Assembly: GCF_021215455.1 (NCBI RefSeq)
Contig: NZ_JAJPWV010000002.1
Coordinates: 682,001-746,000 of the forward strand
DNA length: 64,000 bases
DNA from: Mucilaginibacter roseus
GTDB lineage: Bacteria > Bacteroidota > Bacteroidia > Sphingobacteriales > Sphingobacteriaceae
Direction: 5' to 3'
Under the pieces are notes generated by a model. It was not told the origin of the DNA, did no database searches, and worked only from the letters and a program-made list of their open reading frames with translations. The translations under genes were made by a program, and so were the position numbers. Shown piece by piece: positions 1 to 8,837 of the stretch (position 1 is its first letter; every line of letters begins with the position of its first letter).

Positions 1-550
1 GTGCCAGGCCTATGGCGTGGCCAAACTCATGGGTTACAGTACGGCTGAACTCCTTCTCCTCTGTTTTGCTGTCAAACCAACCAAAATTCATGGTTTGCTC
101 ACCTTTATGATTATTGGCATCGGTACCGATGTATGACCATGAACCTTTGTTATTGTTAACCTTAAAGCCGACCCGTATGTCTGACTCGGCTTTATTACCG
201 GTCTTCACAAAATGAATGTTAGCGTGGTCGGCCCATTTACGGGCATACTTCATTACTTTACCTTGTAAAAAGTCGCCGCCGTTAATAAAAAAAATCTTTA
301 GCGTTTTTCCGTTCGCCCATTTGTGATTACCTACATATACGGCATCCGTTTGCAAGCGGCTATCGTCGGTTGTGTCCGTCATATCAACACAAACCTGGGG
401 TAAACTACCGTCAGCAAAATAATCTATCTCGTTACTTGTACTATCGGTTATGTTTGCAACGGATTCGGGTTGTACGTCATTCTGCGACGATTTGCTGCAT
501 GCTGCAAGCGCAAACAGCGCCAATGCTGGTGTTAAATGTTTTAAACGCAT
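1..550 (-). CDS. Metzincin-type zinc metalloprotease lipoprotein (partial)
   Basis: The C-terminal part lies beyond the left edge; 183 codons are visible. The start is the ATG at 550. The N-terminus has a short hydrophobic stretch and a lipobox (LAAC, Cys18), so it is probably a lipoprotein. The visible part ends in THEFGHAIGLA, the first part of the HExxHxxGxxH zinc site of metzincins (astacin/M12 or matrixin-like). The third histidine would fall just outside the window. Upstream text (Trp-rich, 'IRVGF', 'SWSYIG') fits the catalytic domain of Bacteroidota secreted M12-like proteases. The substrate is unknown. It is divergent from the small lipoprotein gene to its right. Confidence 0.8.
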   Translation of the reverse strand, partial: MRLKHLTPALALFALAACSKSSQNDVQPESVANITDSTSNEIDYFADGSLPQVCVDMTDTTDDSRLQTDAVYVGNHKWANGKTLKIFFINGGDFLQGKVMKYARKWADHANIHFVKTGNKAESDIRVGFKVNNNKGSWSYIGTDANNHKGEQTMNFGWFDSKTEEKEFSRTVTHEFGHAIGLA

Positions 551-775
551 AAGTGATGGTTAATTAGTGTGTATGGATATACTTTTGGTTATTGGATGTT
601 ATAATAACGCCTTTTATGAAAAAAATTTTCTATATACGAAACTTAACATATAAATCAACTCATCATCAAGCACATAAATTTTTTAAAAATCAAGTAGGAC
701 GGCCTTTTAGAAAGGATATTTTTCCTGATATTTATTGAAAGTGATAAATTGCTTTCGCTTTTAAAACCAGGATTT

Positions 776-1171
776 ATGAGAAGATTATTTGCAGCCTTTG
801 CATGTATGGGCTTGTTTGGCGCTTGCCAGCATTCAAAGCCCGAGAACACCCTCAAAGCCGCTAAAGTTGAAGCGATATCTTACCAAACCGAAACCATGTT
901 TAAGATCAGCTGCGAAAAATTTGATACTTACTATGCAGACAAATGGCGCAGCAAAACCATTAGCGACAAAGCCTCGCTTGATAAACTGAACGACTTGCTT
1001 GAAAGCTTACAAAAAACTGATAACGCCTATGAGCCCGACGTTAGGGTAAAACTGTTGCTTACCAATACCGATGGCAGCATTGATACTGTTTGCCTTGACG
1101 ATAAGATTACGCGTTATAAAAATGCCAGCTACGAAACTTCTGTCGAGCTGGCTAATTTTGTGCAGGAGTAA
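776..1171 (+). CDS. Small hypothetical lipoprotein
   Basis: 131 residues. I chose the ATG at 776 because the preceding in-frame TTG at 749 would put nine extra residues before a normal signal peptide. From 776 the protein starts with MRRLFAAFACMG and has a lipobox-like FGAC with Cys17, so it is predicted to be a lipoprotein. The remainder is charged and soluble, with a Cys near residue 45 and another near 105, and has no motif I recognise. The next gene, on the opposite strand, is convergent with it; the 119 bp between them hold a REP-like palindrome. The function is unknown. Confidence 0.65.
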   Translation: MRRLFAAFACMGLFGACQHSKPENTLKAAKVEAISYQTETMFKISCEKFDTYYADKWRSKTISDKASLDKLNDLLESLQKTDNAYEPDVRVKLLLTNTDGSIDTVCLDDKITRYKNASYETSVELANFVQE

Positions 1172-1190
1172 GTTTTACGCATTATATGAT

Positions 1191-1272
1191 GTCATTTCGA
1201 AGCATTAGCAATAAATTTGTCTGCGTTCATAGTTAAGCGACAGATTTCTCCTCGTACCTCGTTCGAAATGAC
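1191..1272. repeat. REP-like palindromic element
   Basis: The two ends are exact inverted copies: GTCATTTCGAA at 1191-1201 and TTCGAAATGAC at 1262-1272. Inside, AAATTTGTCTGCG and GCGACAGATTT form a second, imperfect inverted pair, so the 82 bp could fold into one long interrupted hairpin. It sits between two convergent genes. From memory, related words (TTCGAAATGAC next to CAGATTTCTC) recur between genes in many Sphingobacteriales genomes; that is recollection, not something this window shows. Only one copy is seen here. Confidence 0.6.
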
Positions 1273-1290
1273 AAAGGACTTATAGTGTAA

Positions 1291-3132
1291 CTATATTATC
1301 CCGTATAAAGCTCCACCCTTTTCACCCATTTTATCAACCAGTTTTTCAGTAGCCGGATCCCGTTCCAGCACCGGTGCATGGTGTGGTTTTATCCTCGCGT
1401 CTATAATCAGCGGACCAGTACAACCCCAATGCTTGTGCTCGGTAAAGCTGCCGATACCATAAATATCGTGCGACGGGTTGCTGCGGGTAAAGGTAACCCA
1501 CACCAGATTGTTGATATTTTGGGCGGTAAAAGCTGCATCATCACACAGTACTATCAGCGGTAGGCCGCTCAATTCTTTATCGCCTAATGCTTCTTCCAGT
1601 ATCTCCAACATCAGCGGCATATCGCTGGTGGTAATATTTTTGGGCACCTCAACGGCGAGCACGCCCGGCATTGCCATTTTAAAGCCACTAAATGGCCTTG
1701 GCAGCGTGAACCAGGCAGGAAGTTCGTTCCAAAGCTCACGCTTAATGTTACCCGCCACAGTGATGGTAACCTTACTGCCGCTGTTTAGTCTGCTGCCGCT
1801 GTAATCAAGCGTGTCAATGGTGGTTTTGGTATAAAAATGCAGATCGCGGGTAAGGTCGACACGTTGCAGAACATGTTTCAGGAAACCGCCTATATCATGT
1901 ATATCCAACTTGGGGTCGTCTTCCTTAGCGGCAATAAAAAGGTACTTGGCCAGGCTCAACTGGTTTTTACCTAAAATATGGTTGGCTATGGTCAATATTT
2001 CCTGCGGATGGCGCTCATTTAGATACGGCGTGTAACGCTCGCTGCCGATAGCGAACAGCAAGGGGTGCACACCGGCGGCATCTACAGCATTTACAGCTAC
2101 AAGCCCGGGTATTTCCTTAGGCAGGGCCGATCCGGCTATCTCGTGAATCAGCGCGCCAAAGCTGGTATCTTCCTGCGGCGGGCGGCCCACTACCGTGAAC
2201 GACCATATTGCATCCTTACGATGGTAAACATTGTGCACCTTCATCAGCGGGAAGTGGTGCGTAAGGCTGTAATAGCCGAGATGATCCCCGAAAGGCCCTT
2301 CGGGTTTATTGTCATGAGGCATTACCGTGCCGGTTATTACAAAGTCCGCATCAGCCGAAATACAAAAGCCTTCGCTGTCATAAAAATAACGGAACCGGCG
2401 GTTACCCAATGCCCCGCCGAAAGTCATTTCTGACAAGCCTTCGGGCAATGGCATTACTGCCGCCACCGGGTGCGATGGCGGGCCGCCTACAAATATGCTC
2501 ACCTTTAGTGGCTGCCCCTTGGCATTGGCCTTGGTTTGGTGCACGCCTATGCCCCGGTGTAATTGGTAGTGCAGGCCTATCTCGTTGTTAAGCACATACT
2601 CGTTACCGGCAAGCTGAATGCGGTACATACCCAGGTTGGCGTTCATGATGCCGGGCTTTTCAATATCCTCGGTGTATACCTGAGGCATGGTCACAAAAGG
2701 GCCGCCATCCATAGGCCAGTTCACAACCTGCGGCAACTCACTTATTTGGGTACGGCCAAAGCTGACGGGTGCCGAGCGCTGCCCTACCTTCATAGGCAAA
2801 GCCGAGAGTGCGGTTAAACCCACATTAGCATATTTAAACGGATTTTTAATGGCCTTAATGGGGTCGTTCTTGATATCCACCAGTGTCTTTACCTTCTCCA
2901 GTGTATCCTTAAAAATAAACTTCGACCTTTCCAGCGTACCAAACAGGTTTGACACTGCCGGAAACTTACTGCCTTTAACATTTTCAAACAGAATAGCAGG
3001 CCCCTCGTGCTCAAAAACACGCAGGTGTATGGCTGCCATTTGCAGGTACGGATCAACCTCTTCCTTAATACGTATCAGGTGGCCATTGCGCTCAAGGTCG
3101 GCAACGCAGGCTTGTAAACTCGAATAACCCAT
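1291..3132 (-). CDS. UbiD-family (menaquinone biosynthesis-type) decarboxylase
   Basis: 613 residues from the ATG at 3132. An in-frame ATG at 3162 would add ten residues, but the shorter form aligns with the usual UbiD N-terminus (LQACVADLERNGHLIRIKEE). UbiD-family enzymes use prenylated FMN to remove a carboxylate from aromatic or unsaturated acids; Bacteroidota homologues are usually assigned to menaquinone biosynthesis. Visible family marks are GPAILFENVKG near residue 45, NLGMYRIQ near 165, and EGPFGDHLGYY near 280, which carries the conserved acidic residue of the active site. At about 610 residues it is longer than E. coli UbiD and matches the larger Bacteroidota form. The exact substrate cannot be read from sequence. 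No ubiX is adjacent. Confidence 0.85.
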   Translation of the reverse strand: MGYSSLQACVADLERNGHLIRIKEEVDPYLQMAAIHLRVFEHEGPAILFENVKGSKFPAVSNLFGTLERSKFIFKDTLEKVKTLVDIKNDPIKAIKNPFKYANVGLTALSALPMKVGQRSAPVSFGRTQISELPQVVNWPMDGGPFVTMPQVYTEDIEKPGIMNANLGMYRIQLAGNEYVLNNEIGLHYQLHRGIGVHQTKANAKGQPLKVSIFVGGPPSHPVAAVMPLPEGLSEMTFGGALGNRRFRYFYDSEGFCISADADFVITGTVMPHDNKPEGPFGDHLGYYSLTHHFPLMKVHNVYHRKDAIWSFTVVGRPPQEDTSFGALIHEIAGSALPKEIPGLVAVNAVDAAGVHPLLFAIGSERYTPYLNERHPQEILTIANHILGKNQLSLAKYLFIAAKEDDPKLDIHDIGGFLKHVLQRVDLTRDLHFYTKTTIDTLDYSGSRLNSGSKVTITVAGNIKRELWNELPAWFTLPRPFSGFKMAMPGVLAVEVPKNITTSDMPLMLEILEEALGDKELSGLPLIVLCDDAAFTAQNINNLVWVTFTRSNPSHDIYGIGSFTEHKHWGCTGPLIIDARIKPHHAPVLERDPATEKLVDKMGEKGGALYGII

Positions 3133-3434
3133 CGCCGTAAAATTACGTACAAAAAACAGCATTAATATGTTAGATGTTGGCTAAAGCCGGCAAAAAGCAA
3201 TGCTTCCGCATTATTTTGAAATAATGATGAGATTATTATTAAATACTTTTTATTATTGCGGTAAACGTGTTAAATTATCAATAAAAGCGTCTATCACTTA
3301 TCATTACCGATATTTACTGCTTATTATTGTTACTTATTTTAACGTAAACTGATCGCATCTGCATTTTTTTAAAACCAAACGCTCAAAATAGCATTCATCA
3401 ATAATTAACATTACTCCAATAACATAAAAACAAC
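3133..3434. other. Intergenic region, divergent upstream regions
   Basis: About 300 bp between the divergent UbiD-family gene and the nucleotidyltransferase gene. It is AT-rich and should hold both promoters, but I see no exact TAnnTTTG -7 element, no clear hairpin and no RNA gene. If the UbiD-family gene starts at the ATG at 3162, the gap is 272 bp. Confidence 0.5.
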
Positions 3435-4334
3435 ATGAAACCAACTTTACTGATACTTGCAGCAGGCATGGCCAGCCGCTATGGCAGCATGAAGCAAATT
3501 GATGGCTTTGGCCCCAACGGCGAAACTATTATTGATTACTCTATATACGATGCCATCAAAGCCGGTTTTGGTAAAATAAGCTTCATCATCCGCGAAGAAT
3601 TTGCCGAGCCATTTAAAGCCATATTTGAACCGAAACTAAAAGGCCGCGTTGAAACTGATTACGTTTTTCAAAATTTCGACCTAAAGCAATATGGTATTGA
3701 TAAAGAGATTGAGCGTGCTAAACCATGGGGTACCGCCCACGCGGTGTTAGCTGCCCGCAATCAGGTTACCGAACCTTTTTGCGTAATTAACGCTGATGAT
3801 TTTTATGGTTATGATGCCTTTGAAAAAATGGCAAAATTCCTGACAACTGAGGTTAGCGATGATACTTATTCACTGATCGGTTACCAGATAGACAAAACCC
3901 TTTCAGAGCATGGCTCAGTATCACGCGGTGTGTGTAAGGTTGAGGATGGCAACATGGTTGAGATCAATGAGCGTACGCAGGTATATTTTAAAGAAGATGG
4001 CAGCGTAGTGTATGAAGAAGGGGGAGTAGAATATCCGCTACCGAATGATACCCGTGTATCCATGAACTTCTGGGGCTTTACACCGGCTGTATTTAAGCAA
4101 AGCGAGCCAATGTTTGTGAAGTTTGCTCATGCTAACGAGAACAACCCGAAAGCTGAATTCTTTATTCCGCTGGTAGCTGACGAACTGATAAAATCAGGTA
4201 CGGCATCATTTAAAGTAATCCCAACCGCTAATAAATGGTTTGGTGTTACTTATAAAGAAGATAAACCGATCGTACAAAAAAGTATCTCTGAATTAGTTGA
4301 GAACGGCACCTACCCTGCCAACCTTTGGGAATAA
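3435..4334 (+). CDS. Sugar-phosphate nucleotidyltransferase family protein
   Basis: 299 residues from the ATG at 3435. The N-terminus LILAAGMASRYGSMKQIDGF matches the nucleotide-binding signature of nucleotidyltransferases that make NDP-sugars, with AxGxxSRxG and the Lys of the K-Q loop. AVLAARNQVTEPFCVINADDFYGYDA near residue 110-130 carries the metal-binding Asp pair. Related Bacteroidota proteins of about 300 residues are annotated only as nucleotidyltransferases; the nucleotide and sugar are not known. It is a single gene and ends at a bidirectional terminator at 4354-4387. It might supply an activated sugar to the capsule locus nearby, but it is not in that operon. Confidence 0.85.
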   Translation: MKPTLLILAAGMASRYGSMKQIDGFGPNGETIIDYSIYDAIKAGFGKISFIIREEFAEPFKAIFEPKLKGRVETDYVFQNFDLKQYGIDKEIERAKPWGTAHAVLAARNQVTEPFCVINADDFYGYDAFEKMAKFLTTEVSDDTYSLIGYQIDKTLSEHGSVSRGVCKVEDGNMVEINERTQVYFKEDGSVVYEEGGVEYPLPNDTRVSMNFWGFTPAVFKQSEPMFVKFAHANENNPKAEFFIPLVADELIKSGTASFKVIPTANKWFGVTYKEDKPIVQKSISELVENGTYPANLWE

Positions 4335-4353
4335 GCATCCGGTAAACAGATAC

Positions 4354-4387
4354 AAAAAAGGCTCACCTAAACAGTGAGCCTTTTTAT
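4354..4387. terminator. Bidirectional intrinsic terminator
   Basis: Perfect 7-bp stem GGCTCAC (4360-4366) / GTGAGCC (4374-4380) with a 7-nt loop, preceded by six A and followed by five T. It serves the convergent genes ending at 4334 (+) and 4393 (-). Confidence 0.85.
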
Positions 4388-4392
4388 TTTAG

Positions 4393-4935
4393 TTAATCCG
4401 GGATAAAGCCGCCTCCCTTGAGGTCTTTATAAATTTTACCACTGGCTATTTTAGCCATCTCCTTTTTAAATTTTTTTGACAACCTTTTATCCTTTTGTAT
4501 CAGCAATGCCAATTGCTTCGTTTTGTCACTATTGTAATTGCTTATAAATTTATACCTCGAATCAGCGGGATTAACAACAATATCCTCTAATAATTCTTCA
4601 TTGATATAACCGTGGTTATATAAATCATAATAGGATAATAATAAAGACAAGTACTGCTCACGCGGAAGGCCAATCATAGAGCAGGCAGCAATAACATTTT
4701 GCTGATAAGTATGATGTTGTTTTAAAAACGTTAAAACTGAATCCTGATACAAATCAGGCTGCTTGTATATCTCAACGAAAGCGTTAACACGAAATAACTC
4801 GCCAATAGCGGTCAGATCAACCACTTCATGCTCAATAAATTTTATGGTATCTTCAAAAGAAGCTCGCTTGGGAACTTGTTGTGCCAAGGAATTGAACCAA
4901 ATCCCGCTTAAAATCAAAACCAGCTTTAGCTTCAT
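4393..4935 (-). CDS. Hypothetical exported protein
   Basis: 180 residues from the ATG at 4935. It starts with a Sec-type signal peptide (MKLKLVLILSGIWFNSLAQQ, likely cut after SLA). The mature part is mostly predicted helix, has one Cys in AACSMIGLPREQY and ends with a Lys-rich stretch and KDLKGGGFIPD. I recognise no family motif. It lies just downstream of the DUF3467 gene on the same strand, with 25 bp between them, so the two may be cotranscribed. It shares the terminator at 4354-4387 with the convergent nucleotidyltransferase gene. Confidence 0.6.
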   Translation of the reverse strand: MKLKLVLILSGIWFNSLAQQVPKRASFEDTIKFIEHEVVDLTAIGELFRVNAFVEIYKQPDLYQDSVLTFLKQHHTYQQNVIAACSMIGLPREQYLSLLLSYYDLYNHGYINEELLEDIVVNPADSRYKFISNYNSDKTKQLALLIQKDKRLSKKFKKEMAKIASGKIYKDLKGGGFIPD

Positions 4936-4960
4936 ACTAAATAAAATAATTTATTGACCA

Positions 4961-5272
4961 TTAAGCCTGCCCTACCGGCCCGCCGAAGTTCATCGGGAAG
5001 CCGGGATTATCCTCGGGTATGCGTATGCGGCCGTTTGCGGCTTCAAACTTGGCAACGTTCTCTTCAATAGCGGTTAACAGGCGTTTGGCATGTTCCGGTG
5101 TTAATATGATGCGCGATTTTACTTTGGCTTTTGGCACGCCCGGCATTATGCGAATAAAATCGAGTACAAACTCTGATGTTGAGTGGGTAATGATAGCCAG
5201 GTTGGAATATATGCCTTCGGCCATCTCTTCAGATAGCTCTATGTTTAATTGGTTGTCGTTTTGTTCTTCCAT
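4961..5272 (-). CDS. DUF3467 family protein
   Basis: 103 residues from the ATG at 5272. The text matches the DUF3467 family of small acidic Bacteroidota proteins: an acidic N-terminus, GIYSNLAIITHSTSEFVLDF near residue 20-40, and an ILTPEHAKRLLTAIEENVAKFE helix near 55-75. The function is unknown. In many Bacteroidota genomes this gene directly follows rpoC; here rpoC ends at 43783 and the two are separated by the polysaccharide locus. No signal peptide or membrane segment is present, so it should be cytoplasmic. Confidence 0.85.
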   Translation of the reverse strand: MEEQNDNQLNIELSEEMAEGIYSNLAIITHSTSEFVLDFIRIMPGVPKAKVKSRIILTPEHAKRLLTAIEENVAKFEAANGRIRIPEDNPGFPMNFGGPVGQA

Positions 5273-5311
5273 AACACTAAAGTACTAAGCCGGGTTAATA
5301 CCGCCAAGTAT

Positions 5312-5350
5312 AAAACAAAATAGCCTCACCGTTTATCGGCAAGGCTATCG
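5312..5350 (-). terminator. Intrinsic terminator after fcl
   Basis: Stem ATAGCCT (5320-5326) / AGGCTAT (5342-5348) with an inner CCG/CGG pair. Read on the minus strand, the stem is followed by TTTGTTTTA. It lies 17 bp past the fcl stop codon and marks the downstream end of the polysaccharide locus. Confidence 0.75.
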
Positions 5351-5366
5351 TTATCATTCAAAGCTG

Positions 5367-6293
5367 TTAAAGTTTGCTTTTAAAATCTTCGTATGCGAGC
5401 TTGATACCTTCAGGCAGCTCTATGGTATGTTTCCAGCCGTAGCCATGCAGTTTGCCAACATCCATCAACTTGCGTGGTGTACCGTCGGGCTTGGTGGTAT
5501 CAAAGTCGATGTCGCCCTCAAAACCAACAATATCTTTCACCAGGTAAGCCAGGTCTTTTATGGCGATGTCCTCGCCGGTACCTATGTTTACCAAACCCGG
5601 CTCATTGTAATGCTCCATCAGGTAATAGCAGGCCTCGGCCAAATCATCGGCAAACAAAAACTCACGCTTAGGCGAGCCTGTGCCCCAAATGGTAACCGTA
5701 GCCGCACCCGACTCCTTAGCCTCGTGGAAACGGCGGATTAACGCCGGCAACACGTGCGAATTTTGCGGATGATAGTTATCGTTATAACCATATAAGTTGG
5801 TAGGCATTACCGAAATGTAATTACAACCGTACTGATCGCGGTAAGCATCACACATTTTGATACCCGCTATCTTGGCTATAGCGTAAGGCTCATTCGTAGG
5901 CTCAAGCGGACCGGTTAGCAAATAATCTTCCTCTAATGGCTGAGGCGCCATTTTAGGGTAGATACAGCTTGAACCTAAGAACATCAGCTTAGTAACACCG
6001 TTTAAGTGCGAATTATGTATGATGTTGTTCTGGATTTGCAGGTTATCATACAAAAACTCGGCACGGTAAGTATTGTTGGCCACAATGCCCCCTACCTTCG
6101 CGGCAGCTAAAAACACGTAATCAGGTTTTTCAGTAGCGAAAAAATCGGCCACCTGTTTCTGATCGCGCAAGTCAAGCTCGGCTGATGTACGGGTTATAAT
6201 GTTGGTATAGCCCTCTTTTTGCAGTTTACGGTAAATGGCTGATCCAACCATGCCGCGATGACCTGCTATATAGATCTTGGAATTCTTATCCAT
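5367..6293 (-). CDS. fcl: GDP-L-fucose synthase
   Basis: 308 residues from the ATG at 6293, the normal length for this enzyme. It epimerises and reduces GDP-4-keto-6-deoxymannose to GDP-L-fucose with NADPH. It has the Rossmann motif [10 protein letters not shown] (residues 11-20), the serine of [13 protein letters not shown] near 107, and the catalytic YAIAK (YxxxK) near 136-140, all as in E. coli Fcl. Later landmarks [13 protein letters not shown] and [13 protein letters not shown] are typical. It follows gmd by 27 bp, so the two work in sequence and are probably cotranscribed. It is the last gene of the polysaccharide locus and is followed by a terminator. Confidence 0.96.
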   Translation of the reverse strand: MDKNSKIYIAGHRGMVGSAIYRKLQKEGYTNIITRTSAELDLRDQKQVADFFATEKPDYVFLAAAKVGGIVANNTYRAEFLYDNLQIQNNIIHNSHLNGVTKLMFLGSSCIYPKMAPQPLEEDYLLTGPLEPTNEPYAIAKIAGIKMCDAYRDQYGCNYISVMPTNLYGYNDNYHPQNSHVLPALIRRFHEAKESGAATVTIWGTGSPKREFLFADDLAEACYYLMEHYNEPGLVNIGTGEDIAIKDLAYLVKDIVGFEGDIDFDTTKPDGTPRKLMDVGKLHGYGWKHTIELPEGIKLAYEDFKSKL

Positions 6294-6320
6294 TTAAATT
6301 TCAGATGTTGATACGATAGC

Positions 6321-7436
6321 TTATTCGTACTGGTTTTTGATAGAATAACCTGAATCTTTAAGCAATTTTTCACGCTCAAACAGTTCAAGGTCGGCAGCCA
6401 TCATTTCTTTAACCAAGCCAGCCAGGTCATACTTCGGTTTCCAGCCCAGTTTCTGGTTTGATTTGGTTGGGTCACCTATCAACAGCTCCACCTCAGTCGG
6501 ACGGAAGTATTTAGGGTCAACCGCTACCACCTCTTTGCCAACAGGCAATTGGTAAAGCGGGTTGCTGCAACTTACTACATAAGCTTTTTCGTCAGAGCCT
6601 TCACCCTTAAATTCAATTTCGATACCGGTTTCAGCGAACGACATACGCACGAATTCACGTACGCGGGTAGTTACACCTGTAGCAATAACGTAATCTTCCG
6701 GAGTTTCCTGTTGTAATATCAGGTACATGGCCTCAACATAATCTTTAGCGTGGCCCCAGTCGCGTTGCGCGTCAAGGTTACCCAGGTAAAGTTTATCTTG
6801 TAAGCCCATCGCTATTTTAGCGGTACCGCGGGTAATTTTACGGGTTACAAAGGTCTCGCCACGTAGCGGGCTTTCGTGGTTGAACAAGATACCGTTGCAG
6901 GCATACATACCGTAAGCTTCGCGATAGTTAACCGTGATCCAGTAACCGTATAATTTTGCTACCGCATAGGGCGAGCGTGGATAGAAAGGCGTAGTTTCTG
7001 ATTGTGGCACAGCTTGTACCAAACCATAAAGCTCAGAGGTTGAAGCCTGGTAGATCTTGGTTTTTTCAGTTAAACCTAAAATACGTACTGCTTCCAGTAT
7101 ACGCAGGGTACCAATACCATCGGCATTAGCGGTATACTCAGGGGTATCAAAGCTCACCTTTACGTGGCTCATGGCACCCAGGTTATAAATTTCATCGGGC
7201 TGTACATCCTGTACAATGCGTATCAGGTTGGTTGAGTCGCTCAGGTCGCCGTAATGTAAAACCAGTTTCGGATTAAGCTCGTGCGGATCCTGGTACAGGT
7301 GGTCAATCCTGTCTGTATTAAACAATGAACTGCGGCGTTTAATACCGTGAACTTCATAACCTTTACTCAGCAGCAATTCGGTTAAGTATGCACCGTCTTG
7401 CCCTGTTATACCTGTAATTAATGCTTTTTTGCCCAT
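6321..7436 (-). CDS. gmd: GDP-mannose 4,6-dehydratase
   Basis: 371 residues from the ATG at 7436. It converts GDP-D-mannose to GDP-4-keto-6-deoxy-D-mannose, the precursor of GDP-L-fucose and GDP-D-rhamnose. The N-terminal NADP site is [18 protein letters not shown], followed by [15 protein letters not shown]. The active site shows STSELYG (Ser/Thr plus Glu) near residue 125-135 and [15 protein letters not shown] (YxxxK) near 150-165. [18 protein letters not shown] and [18 protein letters not shown] are diagnostic of Gmd. Together with fcl it supplies GDP-fucose. The 143 bp before it are AT-rich and could hold a promoter. Confidence 0.97.
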   Translation of the reverse strand: MGKKALITGITGQDGAYLTELLLSKGYEVHGIKRRSSLFNTDRIDHLYQDPHELNPKLVLHYGDLSDSTNLIRIVQDVQPDEIYNLGAMSHVKVSFDTPEYTANADGIGTLRILEAVRILGLTEKTKIYQASTSELYGLVQAVPQSETTPFYPRSPYAVAKLYGYWITVNYREAYGMYACNGILFNHESPLRGETFVTRKITRGTAKIAMGLQDKLYLGNLDAQRDWGHAKDYVEAMYLILQQETPEDYVIATGVTTRVREFVRMSFAETGIEIEFKGEGSDEKAYVVSCSNPLYQLPVGKEVVAVDPKYFRPTEVELLIGDPTKSNQKLGWKPKYDLAGLVKEMMAADLELFEREKLLKDSGYSIKNQYE

Positions 7437-7579
7437 ATTATGTTTAGTAGAGTGATAACTTGTTTTGTATAGGATGTATTAGATTGATGTTAAATTTTAT
7501 TTTTCACATCATTAAGTAAAAAATTATGTGAAGATAATAATAAAAAAGCTTTTTATTGTCAAAATAATAAATAATAATA

Positions 7580-8797
7580 TTAATTGTACCCGAATTGTTT
7601 GCTGGCCATACCGGCAATCTCATTCCCGATGGCTAAGGAGGCCGTTGCGGCAGGCGATGGCGCGTTTAACACGTGTATCATGTTACCTTGCTGCTCAATT
7701 TTAAAATCATCTATCATTTCGCCGTTGCTGCTCACCGCCATAGCACGAACGCCCGCCCTGCCCGGTACAATATCGTCCATTTGCAGGCTTGGTATCAGTT
7801 TTTGCAGGCGATCCAAAAACAAGCGTTTTGAGAAAGCACGCTGATACTCATCAATACCGAACTTCCAGTGTTTGGCAAAAAATTTCCAGGTTCCCTTAAA
7901 ACCGAAAGCGGCGGCAGTATCGCGCAGCGAAAAATCAGTTTTGCCATATCCTTCGCGTTTAAATACGAACACCGCGTTCGGGCCACACTCTACCCCGCCC
8001 TGTATCATTCGGGTAAAGTGCACACCCAGGAACGGGAATTTAGGATCTGGCACCGGGTAGATCAGGTTACGCACCTTACTCATCCCTTTTTCAGACAGAT
8101 CGTAATAATCGCCACGAAAGCCGATAATACGGGCATCGGTATCAATACCCGTTTTCTGTGCAATCCTGTCGGCCTGTAAACCGGCGCAGGCTATTATATT
8201 TTTTGCTTTAAATATACCCCTTGGTGTAGCTACTGTGGTAACATCGCCCTGGCGGTCGATACCTGTTACCTCGTAACCAGTAAGCACCCTGCTTTGCGGA
8301 AAGCGGGCCTCAATAATCTCTTTATATTTAGTGGCAACGCTCGCAAAATCAATTATACCGGTGCAAGGCACCCAAATACCTTCAATACCGCTGCAATATG
8401 GTTCGATCTCTTTTATACGGTCGATACCAATTTTTTCAATGCCTTCTACCCCATTGGCCAAACCATTGTTAAATACACGGTTCATATGGGTAAGTTCCGA
8501 CGGATCAGTTGCCACGATCACCTTTCCGCATATATCATGCGGTATACGGTGCTCTTTGGCAAACTCAACCAGCTCCCTGCGGCCAGATATGCACAAGCGC
8601 GCCTTGTATGAATTGGGTTTATAATATATACCTGAATGGATAACACCCGAATTATGGCCGGTTTGGTGCGCGGCCACATGGTCTTCCTTTTCAAGCAACA
8701 GTATTTTCAGATCGGGGTTACGTGAATTTATTTTAAATGCTGTGGCCAGGCCTACAATACCTCCGCCAATTAAAATCAGATCATACTCGTTACCCAT
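7580..8797 (-). CDS. lhgO: L-2-hydroxyglutarate oxidase (FAD-dependent)
   Basis: 405 residues from the ATG at 8797. LhgO oxidises L-2-hydroxyglutarate to 2-oxoglutarate and passes electrons to quinone. It has the FAD-binding motif GGGIVGLATAF (11-21), then HNSGVIHSGIYY and CISGRRELVEFAKEH, which are typical of LhgO. FTRMIQGGVECGPNAV and the C-terminal NAPSPAATASLAIGNEIA also fit. It sits between the secreted beta-helix gene and gmd, all on one strand, but no role in polysaccharide synthesis is known. It may simply share the transcript; a related FAD oxidase acting on a sugar acid is possible. Confidence 0.85.
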   Translation of the reverse strand: MGNEYDLILIGGGIVGLATAFKINSRNPDLKILLLEKEDHVAAHQTGHNSGVIHSGIYYKPNSYKARLCISGRRELVEFAKEHRIPHDICGKVIVATDPSELTHMNRVFNNGLANGVEGIEKIGIDRIKEIEPYCSGIEGIWVPCTGIIDFASVATKYKEIIEARFPQSRVLTGYEVTGIDRQGDVTTVATPRGIFKAKNIIACAGLQADRIAQKTGIDTDARIIGFRGDYYDLSEKGMSKVRNLIYPVPDPKFPFLGVHFTRMIQGGVECGPNAVFVFKREGYGKTDFSLRDTAAAFGFKGTWKFFAKHWKFGIDEYQRAFSKRLFLDRLQKLIPSLQMDDIVPGRAGVRAMAVSSNGEMIDDFKIEQQGNMIHVLNAPSPAATASLAIGNEIAGMASKQFGYN

Positions 8798-8837
8798 ATA
8801 CTTTTTATACTGTTTATCAGGTTATCTATATTGTTAT

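Noticed and set aside
580..587. TACTTTTG on the plus strand as a promoter of the small lipoprotein gene
   Set aside because: It matches TAnnTTTG, but no -33 TTTG is at the right distance and the region is AT-rich, so chance is likely.
2065..3127. Several open frames on the plus strand opposite the UbiD-family gene
   Set aside because: The minus-strand protein has clear family motifs over the same bases; the plus frames have no motifs and no start signals.
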